Assembly (NCBI GenBank): GCA_029953675.1
Contig: JAMWBK010000004.1
Coordinates: forward strand, 434,001-498,000
Reading direction: 5' to 3'
DNA length: 64,000 bases
Origin: Rhodosorus marinus
Lineage: Eukaryota; Rhodophyta; Stylonematophyceae; Stylonematales; Stylonemataceae
Below, one piece after another: positions 10,026-21,600 of the stretch. Positions within the stretch are counted from its first letter, which is position 1. Each line of letters starts with the position of its first letter. The notes under the pieces were generated by a model, which was not told the DNA's origin, ran no database searches, and worked only from the letters and a program-made list of their open reading frames with translations. The position numbers were made by a program, and so were the translations under genes.

Positions 10026-10370
10026 CTAGCATAGCCTAAAGCGCTACGCAAAGCGTGAAAAGCAACTAACAACTTGGCCGGGAAGCGTGCAAACCCAGGC
10101 GCCGATGGCGAGCCTCGGCAAGCATGCTGCTCGAATATCGCTACAGAGAGACACTTAAACGCCGCAAAAGTTCCAAGTATTCAACAGGATGCTCAGTAAA
10201 ACATTTCCGCAACCACTCCAAACCCGACATCCCCACGTGACCAAAGCTTTCCGCGATGAAAGGCTGGAACTGGTGGTAGCGACCCTCAGCGTGAGGCAGC
10301 ATTGTTGCTGGACAGGACGCGCGAGTTCTACACGATACTAGGCACAAAATTACAAACTGTGATAGGCTGG
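10026..10370 (-). mobile_element. 5'-truncated non-LTR copy, subfamily C (copy C3)
   Basis: It encodes the endonuclease tail (FQPFIAESFGHVGMSGLEWL, then FTEHPVEYLELLRRL) and the same 3' UTR as C1 and C2. It repairs by comparison the frameshift seen in C2 after GLEWL. It is broken at about 10340, and a scrap of the GGTTTTGTTAGCATA end lies at 10365-10380. Confidence 0.75.
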
Positions 10371-10375
10371 TTTTG

Positions 10376-10800
10376 TTAGCATACTGTCAAAGTGCGCGCA
10401 GCGCCACACTCGACTTGAACAATCCATTGGTCTCCAGATTCCACAAAGTCTCCCTCGGGTTTGACAAGACCCGCGAAGCTGAATTCTTGATCATAGTCGT
10501 CTCGGCAGAATTTTCGAATGGTGGGGCCGACGTCTGAGCTTTTCTGGGAGAAGGTCCCCAGCGCGATCGGGTCATTCTCTCCAACATTCAGTTGGAAATC
10601 TTCGATAGTTATCGTGGCGGACAACCCTGCTTCAGCATATGCCATAAGGGACAGCTGACAGATTTCGTGGTCCTCTATCAGACCAGTGTCAAGGTCAAGA
10701 AAATCAGGTGCGCGATCGAATATGTACTCGACGCCACATGTGACTTTGGGGCCACTTGTTGGCATCTTGTCCGCAGGTCCAAGGCCCCCCGCCTCGACGC
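10376..10800 (-). pseudogene. Cys-containing protein fragment caught between retroelements
   Basis: About 140 codons remain open, with the stop at 10376. They read through segments such as CGVEYIFDRAPDFLDLDTG and CRDDYDQEFSFAGLVKPEG and have five cysteines. No initiator or signal peptide belongs to it, because upstream (above about 10800) the frame runs into a retroelement tail on the other strand. The even, acidic composition resembles that of the secreted RTX protein's N-terminal domain, but I cannot claim homology. It could be an exon of a gene disrupted by insertion. Confidence 0.35.
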
Positions 10801-11616
10801 CATTCTCAGGGTAGTTAGGCTCTGAACAAACCTGATGATGAAGCTCAACCGCTTGCTCTTCCACTATCTTCGTTCTCAGGTGCTGGGCACGGACCAGGAG
10901 GTGGAGTATGAGGTCCCCCTGCCGATGGCAACGGCAATTACCGATGAAGCTGACGCTCCAGTGGTGCAACGGGTGGCGGACCAAGGGGTCACTGATCTGA
11001 GTGCTCGTCGGAGTGAGTACATCGACCTTTCTATCCCTTGTTCTTTTTATTGAGAAACTAACAACCCCGGGTGGGTGTCCTACGATAGGGAACGGGGAGT
11101 CACCGACAGGTGACAGCAAGCAAGACTACGTACCTACCTAAGGCTATTAAAGGCAACCCAGGCATTGCCCCTCCACAGGGTCCGGTTAATCGAGGCGAGG
11201 GCTCTGTTGAGGACGTTGCCCTTGTTCTCAGGCTACCAGATACCTGCCATTCATCATCATGCTAGCGTCTGCCCAACACCGAGGCGCTGTAGCTCGTTCA
11301 ATGCGGCAACTGTGGGAACCCCAGCACGCTTCGGCTATGTTAGACTTTACGCTTCGCGATTCGGCATTGTCCTATCGGTTTGTTCCACTCATCATCGAGT
11401 GCTTTGGTTTAGATGATAGTGTAGGTTGTCGTTGGCTTCGTGGGCTCTTTCGGACCAACCCAGGTCGTCTTGATAGCCTCCTTACGGAGCTGTCCTTGAC
11501 CTTGTGGCGTTCCAACGATGCTTTATTGTTGGACGCGCGTCATCAGCGTCTTGTTCCTCGCTTCTCAGGGTAGCTAGGCTCTGAATAAGCGGATCATCAT
11601 CATCATCATCATCATC
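10801..11616 (+). mobile_element. Non-LTR retrotransposon 3' end, subfamily B, with (ATC)8 tail
   Basis: The plus-strand translation is interrupted by several stops. It gives the nuclease core (a VEYEVPLP stretch followed by SEYIDLSIPCS) and a tail FVPLIIECFGLDDSVGCRWL, then LLLDARHQRLVPRFSG. The 3' end reads TAGGCTCTGAATAAGCGG followed by eight ATC units at 11593-11616. A 30-bp scrap of the same 3' end lies immediately upstream at 10801-10830, suggesting two nested or tandem insertions. A related copy is at 46300-46540 minus. Confidence 0.75.
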
Positions 11617-11649
11617 GACTACATGGTCTACAGAGAACAATCCATACGT

Positions 11650-12340
11650 GCGTAACCACGCGTGTCCTCGTAACAGGTTTGCTACGAGGACACACACCCT
11701 TCGCGTGGAATTGGACGTGACTCTCGCGTCGAGGCTCGGAGTCGTTTTTGCAGAATTGGGCTGCGTTGCCACAGTATATTGCCCTATCGTGCGGTGCACA
11801 GCCCCGTTACGAGTCCTGGCCGGCAGTTCTTGACTCTGTTGGCGGGCAACTTTCGGGAAGCTCTGCAGCCAAGCCGTGTGTAGGAAGCGGTGAACACCTG
11901 AAACCCGCGGCTGGTGAAGTCGTTTCCGCTGAAGATGGTGCTGAAATGGACTTTGTGCCGTCGAGGCGGCCTGAGGAGTCTGTTACCCGGTCGGAACGGG
12001 TCGGGTCCTGCCCCTTCGAGCACTGATTTAGTACAAAAAATCCTGTCGTCTTGGGACATACATGGGGACTCGTACGCCACCCTTCTGAGTTCGCCCTCCT
12101 CTCCTCTTTGACCCTGGCACGCCTCCGTGGTTTTGGGGGTAGTTGGGCATAACTCTTGCCTCCAGCCTCGGAAGCGTTTTTACATAGTTGGAGGCTACGT
12201 TGTAGTAGTGTATTGCACTGGCGAGCGGTACACCCCCCCGTATACAGGCTCGGGATCGTGCGCATCTCAAGTCGGTGAGCCTACCCGTAACCTTGCTCGG
12301 AAGCTACCCCCGGATGAGCAGGGATGCTAGTAAGCCATGA
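11650..12340 (+). mobile_element. Two tandem fragments of the non-LTR linker region
   Basis: The module LASRLGVVFAEL...SWPAVLDSVGGQLSG (about 11700-12010) is followed by a second, more decayed version of its first half at about 12140-12330. Both are in the plus orientation and match 2190-2640 minus. A conserved block around 12045-12090 matches 2205-2240 in inverted orientation. Confidence 0.55.
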
Positions 12341-12725
12341 AGTGCTCAGCCATAGCGTGCTCGGCCGAGTAAACGGATGATGAGGAGCTTCGAAACTCCA
12401 CAGTCGCACGCTGTCCGTGCAAGAGGGCTTCAGGGATGAGGGCAGCGTAATGCTGGTCAGTGGATACTGAACCGAAAGTTACGCTTTAGTTTCTAGTTGT
12501 CGCCTGTAGAAGGTGTTTGCACGAGTGACTTCGCTGTGCTAAGACATATACTCAGAGTTGGTGCTTTTCCAGTATACTGGAGAGTAGACCACAGAGTCAT
12601 CTTGAAAGAGAAGAAGGGAGAGGGAGCTTCAGGGCGGTCATGAAAGCTGACAGAGACTTCGCAACAACGCTTGGTCGCGGTATGTAGTCAGTCAGTCTGC
12701 TGTGTGCGCGGTGGTCCGTGAGTGA
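12341..12725. other. Non-coding spacer
   Basis: No ORF or RNA signature was recognised. It is the 3' flank of the KAR5-like gene. Confidence 0.5.
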
Positions 12726-13785
12726 TCATGGTACAATCTTTGAAGTACTTGTCTGTATAGTGTAGGACCTTCGAGCTCGTCCTGATATCTTTTGCTTTCT
12801 TGCGCCCCAGCTAAACCGTGGATGAGCGACAAGGAGCTTGAGTGTCCCTAAAAGAAAAGTCGCCTTGGACATCGGAAGCGCAGTAACAGCAGCCGCGAGC
12901 CCATAGACAACCAGTATCGGGGCCGGGCAGAGTACAACAAGCGCGAGAAGGGCAACGCAGAGAAGGACCTTGTCTCGAAGGGATCCGGCGAGGTCCGACA
13001 ACTCGTCAAAAGCCAGAAACCTCCTTTGGATGCGACCTATCATTTCAGAGATTCTGGCGTGCCCGTCAATGATCTTATCAGTCTCCTCAGATGCATTTCT
13101 TATCAAGTCCTCCGTGCTAGCCTTGGCATCCCTCATTGACGCATACATTTCCTCCTGAAGCCTTCCAACCTGCTCCATGTTCTCAACGGTGAGCTTCAGG
13201 GCACTCCGAAGCTCAGCAATCAATCTACACAGGAACAGTTAGTTGTAGATTAAGAAATTTTGAAGATAAACGTTATGCCACGTTCACGACGATGAAATAT
13301 TTGGAAGTAGTTAGACTACATCCATCGTTTCTTAGAATTCATGTTAGGATTCCTCCCAATGGGAATAGTCGCGTTCACCTCTGCGTCTCGGAGTGAAAGT
13401 GATGCTCATGGTGCAGCAGGCAGATTGCGGGGAGATGTGTAAAGAAATATGTATAGACTTGGAACTCGTTCGATGACATGTTTCCGGTACACTCCACCGG
13501 GGAGAGTGCGGCGCAGTCGACCATTTTCCTTCCCGAGCCACGGACATAGCACTCGGTTACCTTCAGAGCTGCGGCGCGGAGGAGGTGTGCATTTTTTCCG
13601 TCCTCAAGGACCACACAGGAATCCATGGCCTCCAGGAGGCTGCCGCCGCAGGAAACCCGCTCCAACATCAGTACAGCCTGACGCCCGTCCTCAGCCACTT
13701 CATCCGGCAAAGCAAACAGCTGAATCAATATCACACCAAACAGAACCCCCAAAAACATCTTTTTTCTGACCACAAAACTTTTCAT
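12726..13785 (-). CDS. KAR5: KAR5/GEX1/Brambleberry-type nuclear fusion protein
   Basis: There are two exons, 13785-13379 and 13224-12726, joined across a 154-nt GT-AG intron (GTGAAC...TGTAG), giving 301 residues. After a signal peptide comes a six-Cys domain (Cys 46, 57, 79, 91, 99, 122) ending in VYTYFFTHLPAICLL. That pattern, with the aromatic YTxFFTH-x4-C signature, is the hallmark of the KAR5/GEX1/Bmb family, whose members act at the nuclear envelope in karyogamy. A long coiled coil follows (about residues 137-205). Two hydrophobic segments come next (KVLLCVALLALVVLC and a second after a short loop), and then a basic tail. This matches the family layout, although the protein is shorter than yeast or plant members (500-600 residues). 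The call rests on motif and architecture. Confidence 0.82.
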
Positions 13786-14515
13786 CTTTCACCTCCTAAC
13801 ACCTCCAGACCCCACTGGCAAAATACCGTCTTCCTCTCTCTCGGTCACCCAAAACCCCTCCCGACCAAACCCGTCCCATGAGGAGGATGTCCGTAACTCC
13901 AGAAACACATCAAAAAAAATTCTCAGCCTGAAGGAGAAGAAGAAGAGGAAGAGGTGAAGAAGAACGGTCGTGCCTTGTCACCAATCTAACGAACAAAACA
14001 CGCTCGGCTGAAACTATTTCCCCAATAAAAGCTTGAGAATTTTTGTCTCCCTTTTTGAGTCGAATTCTCTTGTTCAGCTGCCCAAGACTATTGGACTCTC
14101 ACTTAAGTAAACCCGACCGATTTCCAGTCTGCTGACACTGCGAATGGATCGAATTAGTCTCGAAGGGGTCACGATAAAGTCGGAACGCGGCAAAAGGGTT
14201 CGAAGCAGTTACGACGGAAAATAAGTTGAAAATACATGGGTTTTTATTCCGTGACTATGAAAAAGAGAAATCAATTCAGCATCCGAGGGGGAAAGAAAAC
14301 AACTACAGGAGGGCGAAGATCACGCCCGTCTCCAACATCAAAGTAGCTTTCCATACGGCAGGGGCAACAAGAAAAGTCAATCGGGTAAACAACGAGGAAC
14401 GAATGGTTTAACAACGAGGAGAGCCCGGCCGGGTCACCCGCGTAACAAAATTCCCGAAGCCAACGGGAAACCCAAACGGGAAAGTGTTGAGCTGGGGTTA
14501 AAGTGTACGCGGTTA
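13786..14515. other. Upstream region of the KAR5-like gene, no other gene
   Basis: Pyrimidine-rich immediately upstream of the ATG, then mixed sequence. No coding potential was recognised. Confidence 0.5.
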
Positions 14516-14612
14516 CGTTGAGCTGATGTTGGAGGCGCGCGATCCTCGCCGCGCTTAGTCTGTTTTTTTTGTTCCCTCGGGGTTTCTTCTTCAGTCTCTG
14601 ATTAAACAAATT
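14516..14612 (+). mobile_element. Severely truncated non-LTR copy, subfamily A
   Basis: GTTGGAGGCGCGCGATCCTC and the T-rich stretch ending in GATTAAACAAATTCAT match the 3' ends at 4711-4795 and 6785-6880. No flanking duplication was found. Confidence 0.75.
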
Positions 14613-14877
14613 CATTCAACGAGAAAGGAATCCAAACGGAATTCCTAAAATAGTCTACAGAGTTCTATCCCCTTCAAGACAATTTGAGATTATGTCGACC
14701 ATCCATTTTCTAGAACTGAGGAACCGTTCGATTTAGATTTAATGTAGAAATTCCAGTTTTTACGTAGGCTTTTGGTACTATTCTAAGGCTAGAGGCTTAG
14801 ATTAGAGCTGCTATTCCTATACCTAGCACGGATTTCCTGTGAATAGGAATATCAATATGGTGGTTTACAGGGAGAGC
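14613..14877. other. Non-coding spacer
   Basis: AT-richer, and no ORF was recognised. Confidence 0.5.
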
Positions 14878-15085
14878 ATTAAGCGTCGGCAGGGCGTGAA
14901 AGAGAACTAGGTGCCTCGGACCAAAGCGTGCAAGCCCAGGCGGCGGTGGCGCACCTCGGCGAGCATGATGCTAGACTATCGCCGTAGACCGACATTTGTA
15001 CGGCGTTGGAGTACCAGATACTCAGCATGATGGTCAATGAAACAATTCCGCAGCCACTCCAAGCGTGACTTTTCAAAATGACCAT
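14878..15085 (-). mobile_element. Diverged non-LTR tail, subfamily C (copy C4)
   Basis: The minus strand encodes a decayed version of the endonuclease tail, and the plus strand shows AGCGTGCAAGCCCAGGCGGC followed by GGCGCACCTCGGCGAGCATG. This parallels the block shared by C1-C3, with many substitutions, so it is an older copy. Confidence 0.65.
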
Positions 15086-15635
15086 ACACTGAAGGGCTGG
15101 TAGATAATACGCTAGCCACTAAGTGATCAGAGGGGTTGCTCTACTGCAAGGCAACGGTGGATGCGACCCCTACTTCCAGCTCTAAAATCTGTACGGTTTA
15201 CGGCGAACCAGCCGCCTCCCCCCACCCGATTGGAGGCTTGACGCCAAAATCTGTATGGTTCGGATGTGTTCTGAGTTCCTTTGAAAGAATGGAATGAATG
15301 AATGACATGAGCGCCAGGATGCTCAGGTTGAAGAAGAAGACCTTCGGTTGTTCCATTACAGAACAGCAACGAGTAGTGGCATTCTATTGTTGATGAGGCG
15401 AAGAGCAGAGCTAGAAACTTTGCTTAAGGCTCTTGAGCGTAGCCAGAGACAGAATCGACAAGAGCGTGGATAGTCCCTGACGAGTTGTAGACAAGCCTGG
15501 CTTCAGAGGGGAGCTCTGCTTCTCTGGAATTAACAAGTAACCCGGTTTCCGTTCAACCATTAGAATAGTAATTGTCTATTTACAAGTTCAGTCTTCACCA
15601 ATGGGGTTGAGGTCCTAGAAAATGACATGTTCGCG
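15086..15635. other. 3' flank of ATR, no gene
   Basis: No coding potential was recognised. Confidence 0.5.
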
Positions 15636-18600
15636 TCACACCCAAGCCATCCATCCAGCATACATCTTCGACAAGTTTTCGCTGCTTGTCGCTTCATGTA
15701 TGAGCCGCTGCACTTGTCCCTCGATCGAAAGAGCAAGGCCACTGCCAACAATTCCTTCAAGTTTCATCTCCACAGCTCTCAGAGTCCTGACGGCATAAGC
15801 ATTCTTCGCATTCGGTTTTGAAGACGAGGCCTACGTTCGTTTTTTGCAGTCATTCAGCCAGTCAGATAACCCCGACCTCATCCACTGCAAGCCGTTCGGT
15901 TGCAGCTCTTACCTTTCCCTTCGAGAGCGAGGATGTATTCCACTCCACCAACGGGTCGTGCAAAAACGTTTCCAGCACTGACATGAGCGTTTCCTTGTTC
16001 TGTCGAAGGCACGCTAGACTCATCTCTGACACTCTCCGAAATGCTCCTTCTGGAGCATGAATTCCCATGGCGTCGATAAGATTCCTAGTCAGCCGAAACG
16101 GGACAAGCTCGGGCACCTTCAACGTCAAGCCCTTATCGAACATGCACGCAAAGTCAACGTGCACGCACGTCCCAGTGCTCATCTCGATCGTGATGTTTTC
16201 GCCGTGACGATCTCCAAGTCCAACGATGTACCTACAGGCGCGGAGTGCAAGCAAAGCGATTAGCCTCGCGATTCGCTTCAAGCGAACACCGTTTCACAAG
16301 GGAGTGGGATTGTGATACTTACCCTGTCATGGACCAAACAGCAACAGACCTGGTAAACCTCCTTCGTGCCTCTAACCACGTGGATGGATCGCGATACTTC
16401 CTCACGAAGAATGAGTGCAGCATGACTGGGAATAGCGGCGTCACAAACTCATCGAAAAATTCAACCTGGTAATCCGCAAGCCGGTTCTTTCGCATCAGCT
16501 TTTCCCTTCAAACGGCCGTGTGGTGATCGCAACTTACGTCAGAGCATGTTTTCACCTCTTTCGCCTTTATAATCTCCTGAAAGCTCGTGGTGAAGCCTTT
16601 CGATCTGTACATGTTCAGGTAAGCAGCTCGAATTGAGACCAAGTTATCAACCCACTCGACGAGGCCGCACTCCTCGTTGAGCGGCAAGACTTCGTACGTT
16701 CGCAGTGATAATGATCTTTGCTTCGATTGAGAGTCCTGTATGGAAAGCAACAACAGTGAGCAAATGCACCCCTCCATGGTCTACCGCACGATGCCGTTTC
16801 AGTTCACCTTGTTCAGCAATCGATTCACTACGCGGGCAAAATCCATGAGGCGAGCATCTTTCCTCATGTCCCCAGAGTCCTCCCGCTTACACAAAAACAC
16901 ATACTTGCGACCATCGGAACCTCTAAAGCTTACTTTCTTCGGCTTCATCAGTGACGGCATCAACACAACCTCCTCATCTACACCCTGGAAGCGCACATGG
17001 CTGTCGCCATCCACAAACGATTCGGGCTGACATGAAAGCGCCTTCTGAGTGGGGATTGCAACAGGGCTTGGAAAGAGCCTCAAAAGGCCCTTCAACGCGG
17101 ACGACGCTTTGATCATTCTCGTCTTTCGTAAACAAATTATTCGAAGAATCACAAAGCGCATTTCAGTTTTGGGCTTTTCATGTTTGTGCTTATGGAGCAG
17201 AGCCGCTGCAGCCTTACCCGCTGAGGGGCGCCTTGAATACAAACACGGATGAGCTCCTTAACGAGGGTCCCACCAGCACCAAGCACCTCCGTTGCTCTCT
17301 TGGACTTGGCGAGGGATACAGCGGACTTTACAATACTCCTCGCCCGAGCTGCTCTTTCTGAATCCGCACTTCGAGTAACCGGGACAACATACCACAGCGC
17401 TTGATCGGGATAAGCAGCAACTAAAGAGGCCAGAAGATCCATCAGGACTTGAACAACCTGCTCACTCGGATGAAGGAGTCTTGAGAGCAGCTGCGGCATA
17501 GTTGTAAGCCAGACTGACTTTGGAAGCTTCTCCACGACCTCTTTCATGCCTTGGCGAACTTTTTTCTGCAGTTCATGGCTGGTAGTTGTTGACGGCAGGG
17601 AACTTCAACGTGTTAGAAGAAAACCAGGGTGACACGGTGTGATTGAAACCCGTACCTTGGTCGAGCTGCAGCAGAGACCTCTCCGTTCGTTAGCTCGTAA
17701 AAGCTGAACCATAGAGTGAGCATTCTCGGAAGGACTTGGTGAATATACCTGACCGAGAGGTGCAACGAGTTGCTCCAGTTCTCTAGAATGTACGGAAGGT
17801 ACTCAAACGCTGAGGAAGCTGTACCTTCCCTAGCAGAAAACTCAGCCGGAAGCATAGGCTGTGCACGCGCTCCGGCGGGAAGCAACGACCCTGGTTTCTC
17901 AATTGGCGCCTGCAGCGTCTCAGTGAGGAGAACATCGAAGTACCTGTGCAGGACACTGAGCTGAGCGATCGGACAAGCGTTGACGGGGAGAGGAACCGGC
18001 CATGAAGACGTCAAGAGCATAAATACCTTCCCAGCATGTACGATGGCTTCTCGGAGTCAGGAGCTAAAAACGCGGCATTGCGGTAGTTGTCAAGGATTTC
18101 GGATGGCGCAGTTGACTTTGTAATCTCTGACCAGCGTCCAAGCCTCAGTCGGAGGGTTGCCAATCGACTCTTCGCGTCCCCATCGTTTTCTGAGAGACAC
18201 TCTTCGGAACGGATAATCTCTTTGCTCAGCATATTTATCGCATCTCTCTTGTGGCCCTTGATAAACTGCAACTTCGCGATCTCCACGACGGCGTTCTCAG
18301 CTCCCATGGACTGTACTCGAATAAGACGACTACGCTCAGCGAAAGGACGCGGGCCCGTGGATTGTCATGAGTGAGCACATAATGAAGAAAACAGGAGCGT
18401 GACTTACTAGTGCTCGATTCGAAGCTGCCATTGCAGCACCCGGGTTCCCAGACTTGCGAGCCAGTTTTGCAAGCTTGATAAACATCTCACCAGCTTCGTA
18501 GCGCTTTCCTAGAAGCTGCAACGAGGCTATCCGGCACGCCAGCACAGGCTCTCGGAACCTCAGCGAAGGTGACATCGCTTCTATTCTGTCGTCTACGCAA

Positions 18601-21600
18601 GCCAGAAGAGGTTCATGCTCTCCCTTCGCCGAATCAAGAACTACTAGCGCACAGTGAGCTTTCGAAAGCAGATCTGCAGCTTGGCGATAACCGACCAGCG
18701 ACGCTGAGGCCAGAGGTTGCGTTAGCGTCTTCACGGCGTCGTTGAAACCCCTTTTTGAAGTTGCACGATTGAGTGGGAAGAACATTTTTCAGCTGCTCGA
18801 ATAAGTAGGTGCGATTCTTCGCCACCTTTGAATAGCGGAAGATAGGATTATTACCTGATGACAAGCGACTCCTCATGTCTCCTAAAACCTAAAAACATTT
18901 CTCCTAGATGCTTCTCATACTTCGCTTCCCACGGTACAGCGTTTTGCCTAGGTCCAACATCTACAATTCAGCAGACATGTTTCAAGCTGAGAAGACGCAA
19001 ATTTCCCGTCATCCATCCCCTACCTCAATGTAAAAGAACGGCTGTGGACTTCTTCAAGCACGTCCCATCTAGAAAGCCTCCGAGCAGCCTCAGAAGCAAA
19101 CGGAGCGATCTCACGCGCTACATCTGGCAAATCAAAGACAGAAGATGTAAGGATATTGTCCAATGCACTTGAAGAAATAAGCTCAAAGGTCACCTACCAT
19201 GACTTGCACAGTTTTGCATAAGCCAGCGCGAGTGCACGAGCATAGATTCCCAATGTCCAAGGAGCTTGAGACACTGCAAGTATCGTCCATTTGCATTGAT
19301 GTCGTTCGGATCAATTGAAAGGAGCTGTTCGAGATACGTTAGTTGATCGTCAAAATTCCCTAGCGACTCTGCCTTAAGAATTTTCTCCTCCACAGTCTGG
19401 CTCTCACGCAATGATGCTACCCCAATGAGATCATCCAAGTCTTCTAGGTCCGCGTAAGCCTTGTCGTGATTTTGAAGACTTCCAAGTCAGAATATTGAGG
19501 CACAAACAACCAAGCCCCGAAAGTTAACATTGAAGAACGTCATCCTTACCTCCTCCAGAAGTCGCACCTCAGACGCGGATATGTGAGTATCAGACCTCTG
19601 ACCACGACGACTCTCCTCCATGTACAGAACTACTCTGGCACTGGCTGAGACCTAAGACAGCGTTAAAATGATGCATCTGTCAGCTCTGCAAACGCGCAAG
19701 ACATGACCACGAGAATGAGTCCAGTCGAAACTCACAGCTTTCGCCGCCTGAGCAAGGCGGTTTCTTGGTAGAAAAGTTGCCTCGGAAGCTGGCGATAGCG
19801 AATCCAACAGCGTTTCCTTCGCTTCCGGCCTCAGCCCCGCCTTTTTTTGACGCAGAACTGGATTGGGGAGGAACAGGGATGGGATAATTATGAGTACGCC
19901 TTTCCGTGCCGGAGACCTGGAAAGTCCATAATAGATACCATTCGCGTCGGATTTCAAGTCGCAGATGCTCTGAATCGTATCGACGACACTGAAAGTAACT
20001 TGAATTGATTCTCGATCGTGTTTCAGTGCCTCGAGGAGCTCTGCTGCTATGCTTTTGACAACTTCCTCAGAGTTCGAGTCCTCCACAAGTGCAGCGATCG
20101 CGTGCGGGAGACAGAAAAACCCAGTGCCGTAGTCGTTTCGAATGACGACGCGACTAGCAATGAGCACCTCGGCGGTTCCCGCCGTATCCTGATTCCCAAG
20201 TGCATCGATGATTCTCGCTGTAAACTCCTTCACCCAAGCCGAGGTTTTCATTCCAGGTTTCATGATCCGGAGCCGGTCCGACAGCCTGAGGACAACCGAT
20301 AAGTCTGCATTAGCAACTGCTTGCTGCACAGTGATCTGGCTATAACGGGCTCACCGTTGAGATAGTTCTCGTCCTCCTCCGTTTCGGAAAGTCGTCTCAA
20401 AATTTGCCTCGAGGTAGGGCTTTACCGACGCGCGGATGTTTTCCGGTAGGCTCCTCCAAAACGCAACGCCGTCTCGTGGACGCGCATCTGCTTGTTGCAT
20501 ATCGTCCTCGACCTCAGCCGCAGTAGACATCATCATTGAAGAGTCGCTGAGCTCGGCAAGAGACGGCGTCATGGGTGTGCAGCCATGCATTCGGAGGATT
20601 TCTTGTATGGAGAATCCTGCTTGGTTTTGTTGGTCGCCGCCTCCACGACTTTCTCCGCGCCTCAGAATAGGGACCAGATACTTGCACAGAAGCACCCTAG
20701 CGAGATCTGCTGAAGATTCCGGAACGGAAGTCCCAATCTGAAGCAACGCGAGAAGAGTAAGAATCCACGCTAGCAGAAAGGGAAAATGGAGAGAACTGAA
20801 GCTGCGCTCCTGGCGATTGCAAACTATGCCTCACCTGTTGTCGTTGAGCTCTCAGCATCGGGGAGGATTCGTTGTTAATCGTTTGTGGATCTGGAGCGCC
20901 GATCTCGGCAAGCACTTCAACGCAAATTTGCCGGTATTTTTCATCTCGAAAGCTCAGACTCTTGAGGACTTTGTTGATTAACGTTGGGAGGTAAGGATCG
21001 CTCATAATCGACGTGCGATGCTCGATTAGTTGGCGCCGCAAAGATCCGAGGGCGGCCTGCCGCAGTTTCGAGTTTTCGTGTCCAGTTGCTTTAGATGTCA
21101 GCCACTGGATGGTAAACTTTCTGGCCGGAGTTGTCGAGAATATTGTAGCGAAATATTCCCTCTTTGTTGCAGTGAACTGCGAAAATTTGTACGCAGATAC
21201 TTTCAGCAACAGTGTTCGGAAGAGCACGTAGAAGCAGGAAAAACCAAGAACGGGCATACTTCATCCAAAAGCAAATGCAGCTCCGCGATTTGGTCGCCAT
21301 TCTCATCTCCTTGAAGTGTGCCCTCAACGAAACCCTGGATCGACTTAATGATGTCATCACCAACGGTTGAAAACCGCGGGAGCAGAATCTCCATGATTGA
21401 AATCAGGTTTGGGCCTACGGAAATGAAAGTCATTGATGAGCGCGCCACCTAGTACTATTGATCCGGAGCTTGATACCCACGCTAAGATATTTGTCTCACT
21501 GTGGCTACTCACCGGCTTGCTTCGGAGTTAGACATCCGAGAAACGTTGCCCACGCTTGCTGAGCCTCATCCTTTACTTTGGTATCTTCCACCTCTATAGC

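Noticed and set aside
12726-13223. Exon 2 of KAR5 as a separate small coiled-coil membrane protein
   Set aside because: An in-frame GT-AG intron links it to the six-Cys exon, and the combined architecture matches a known family.
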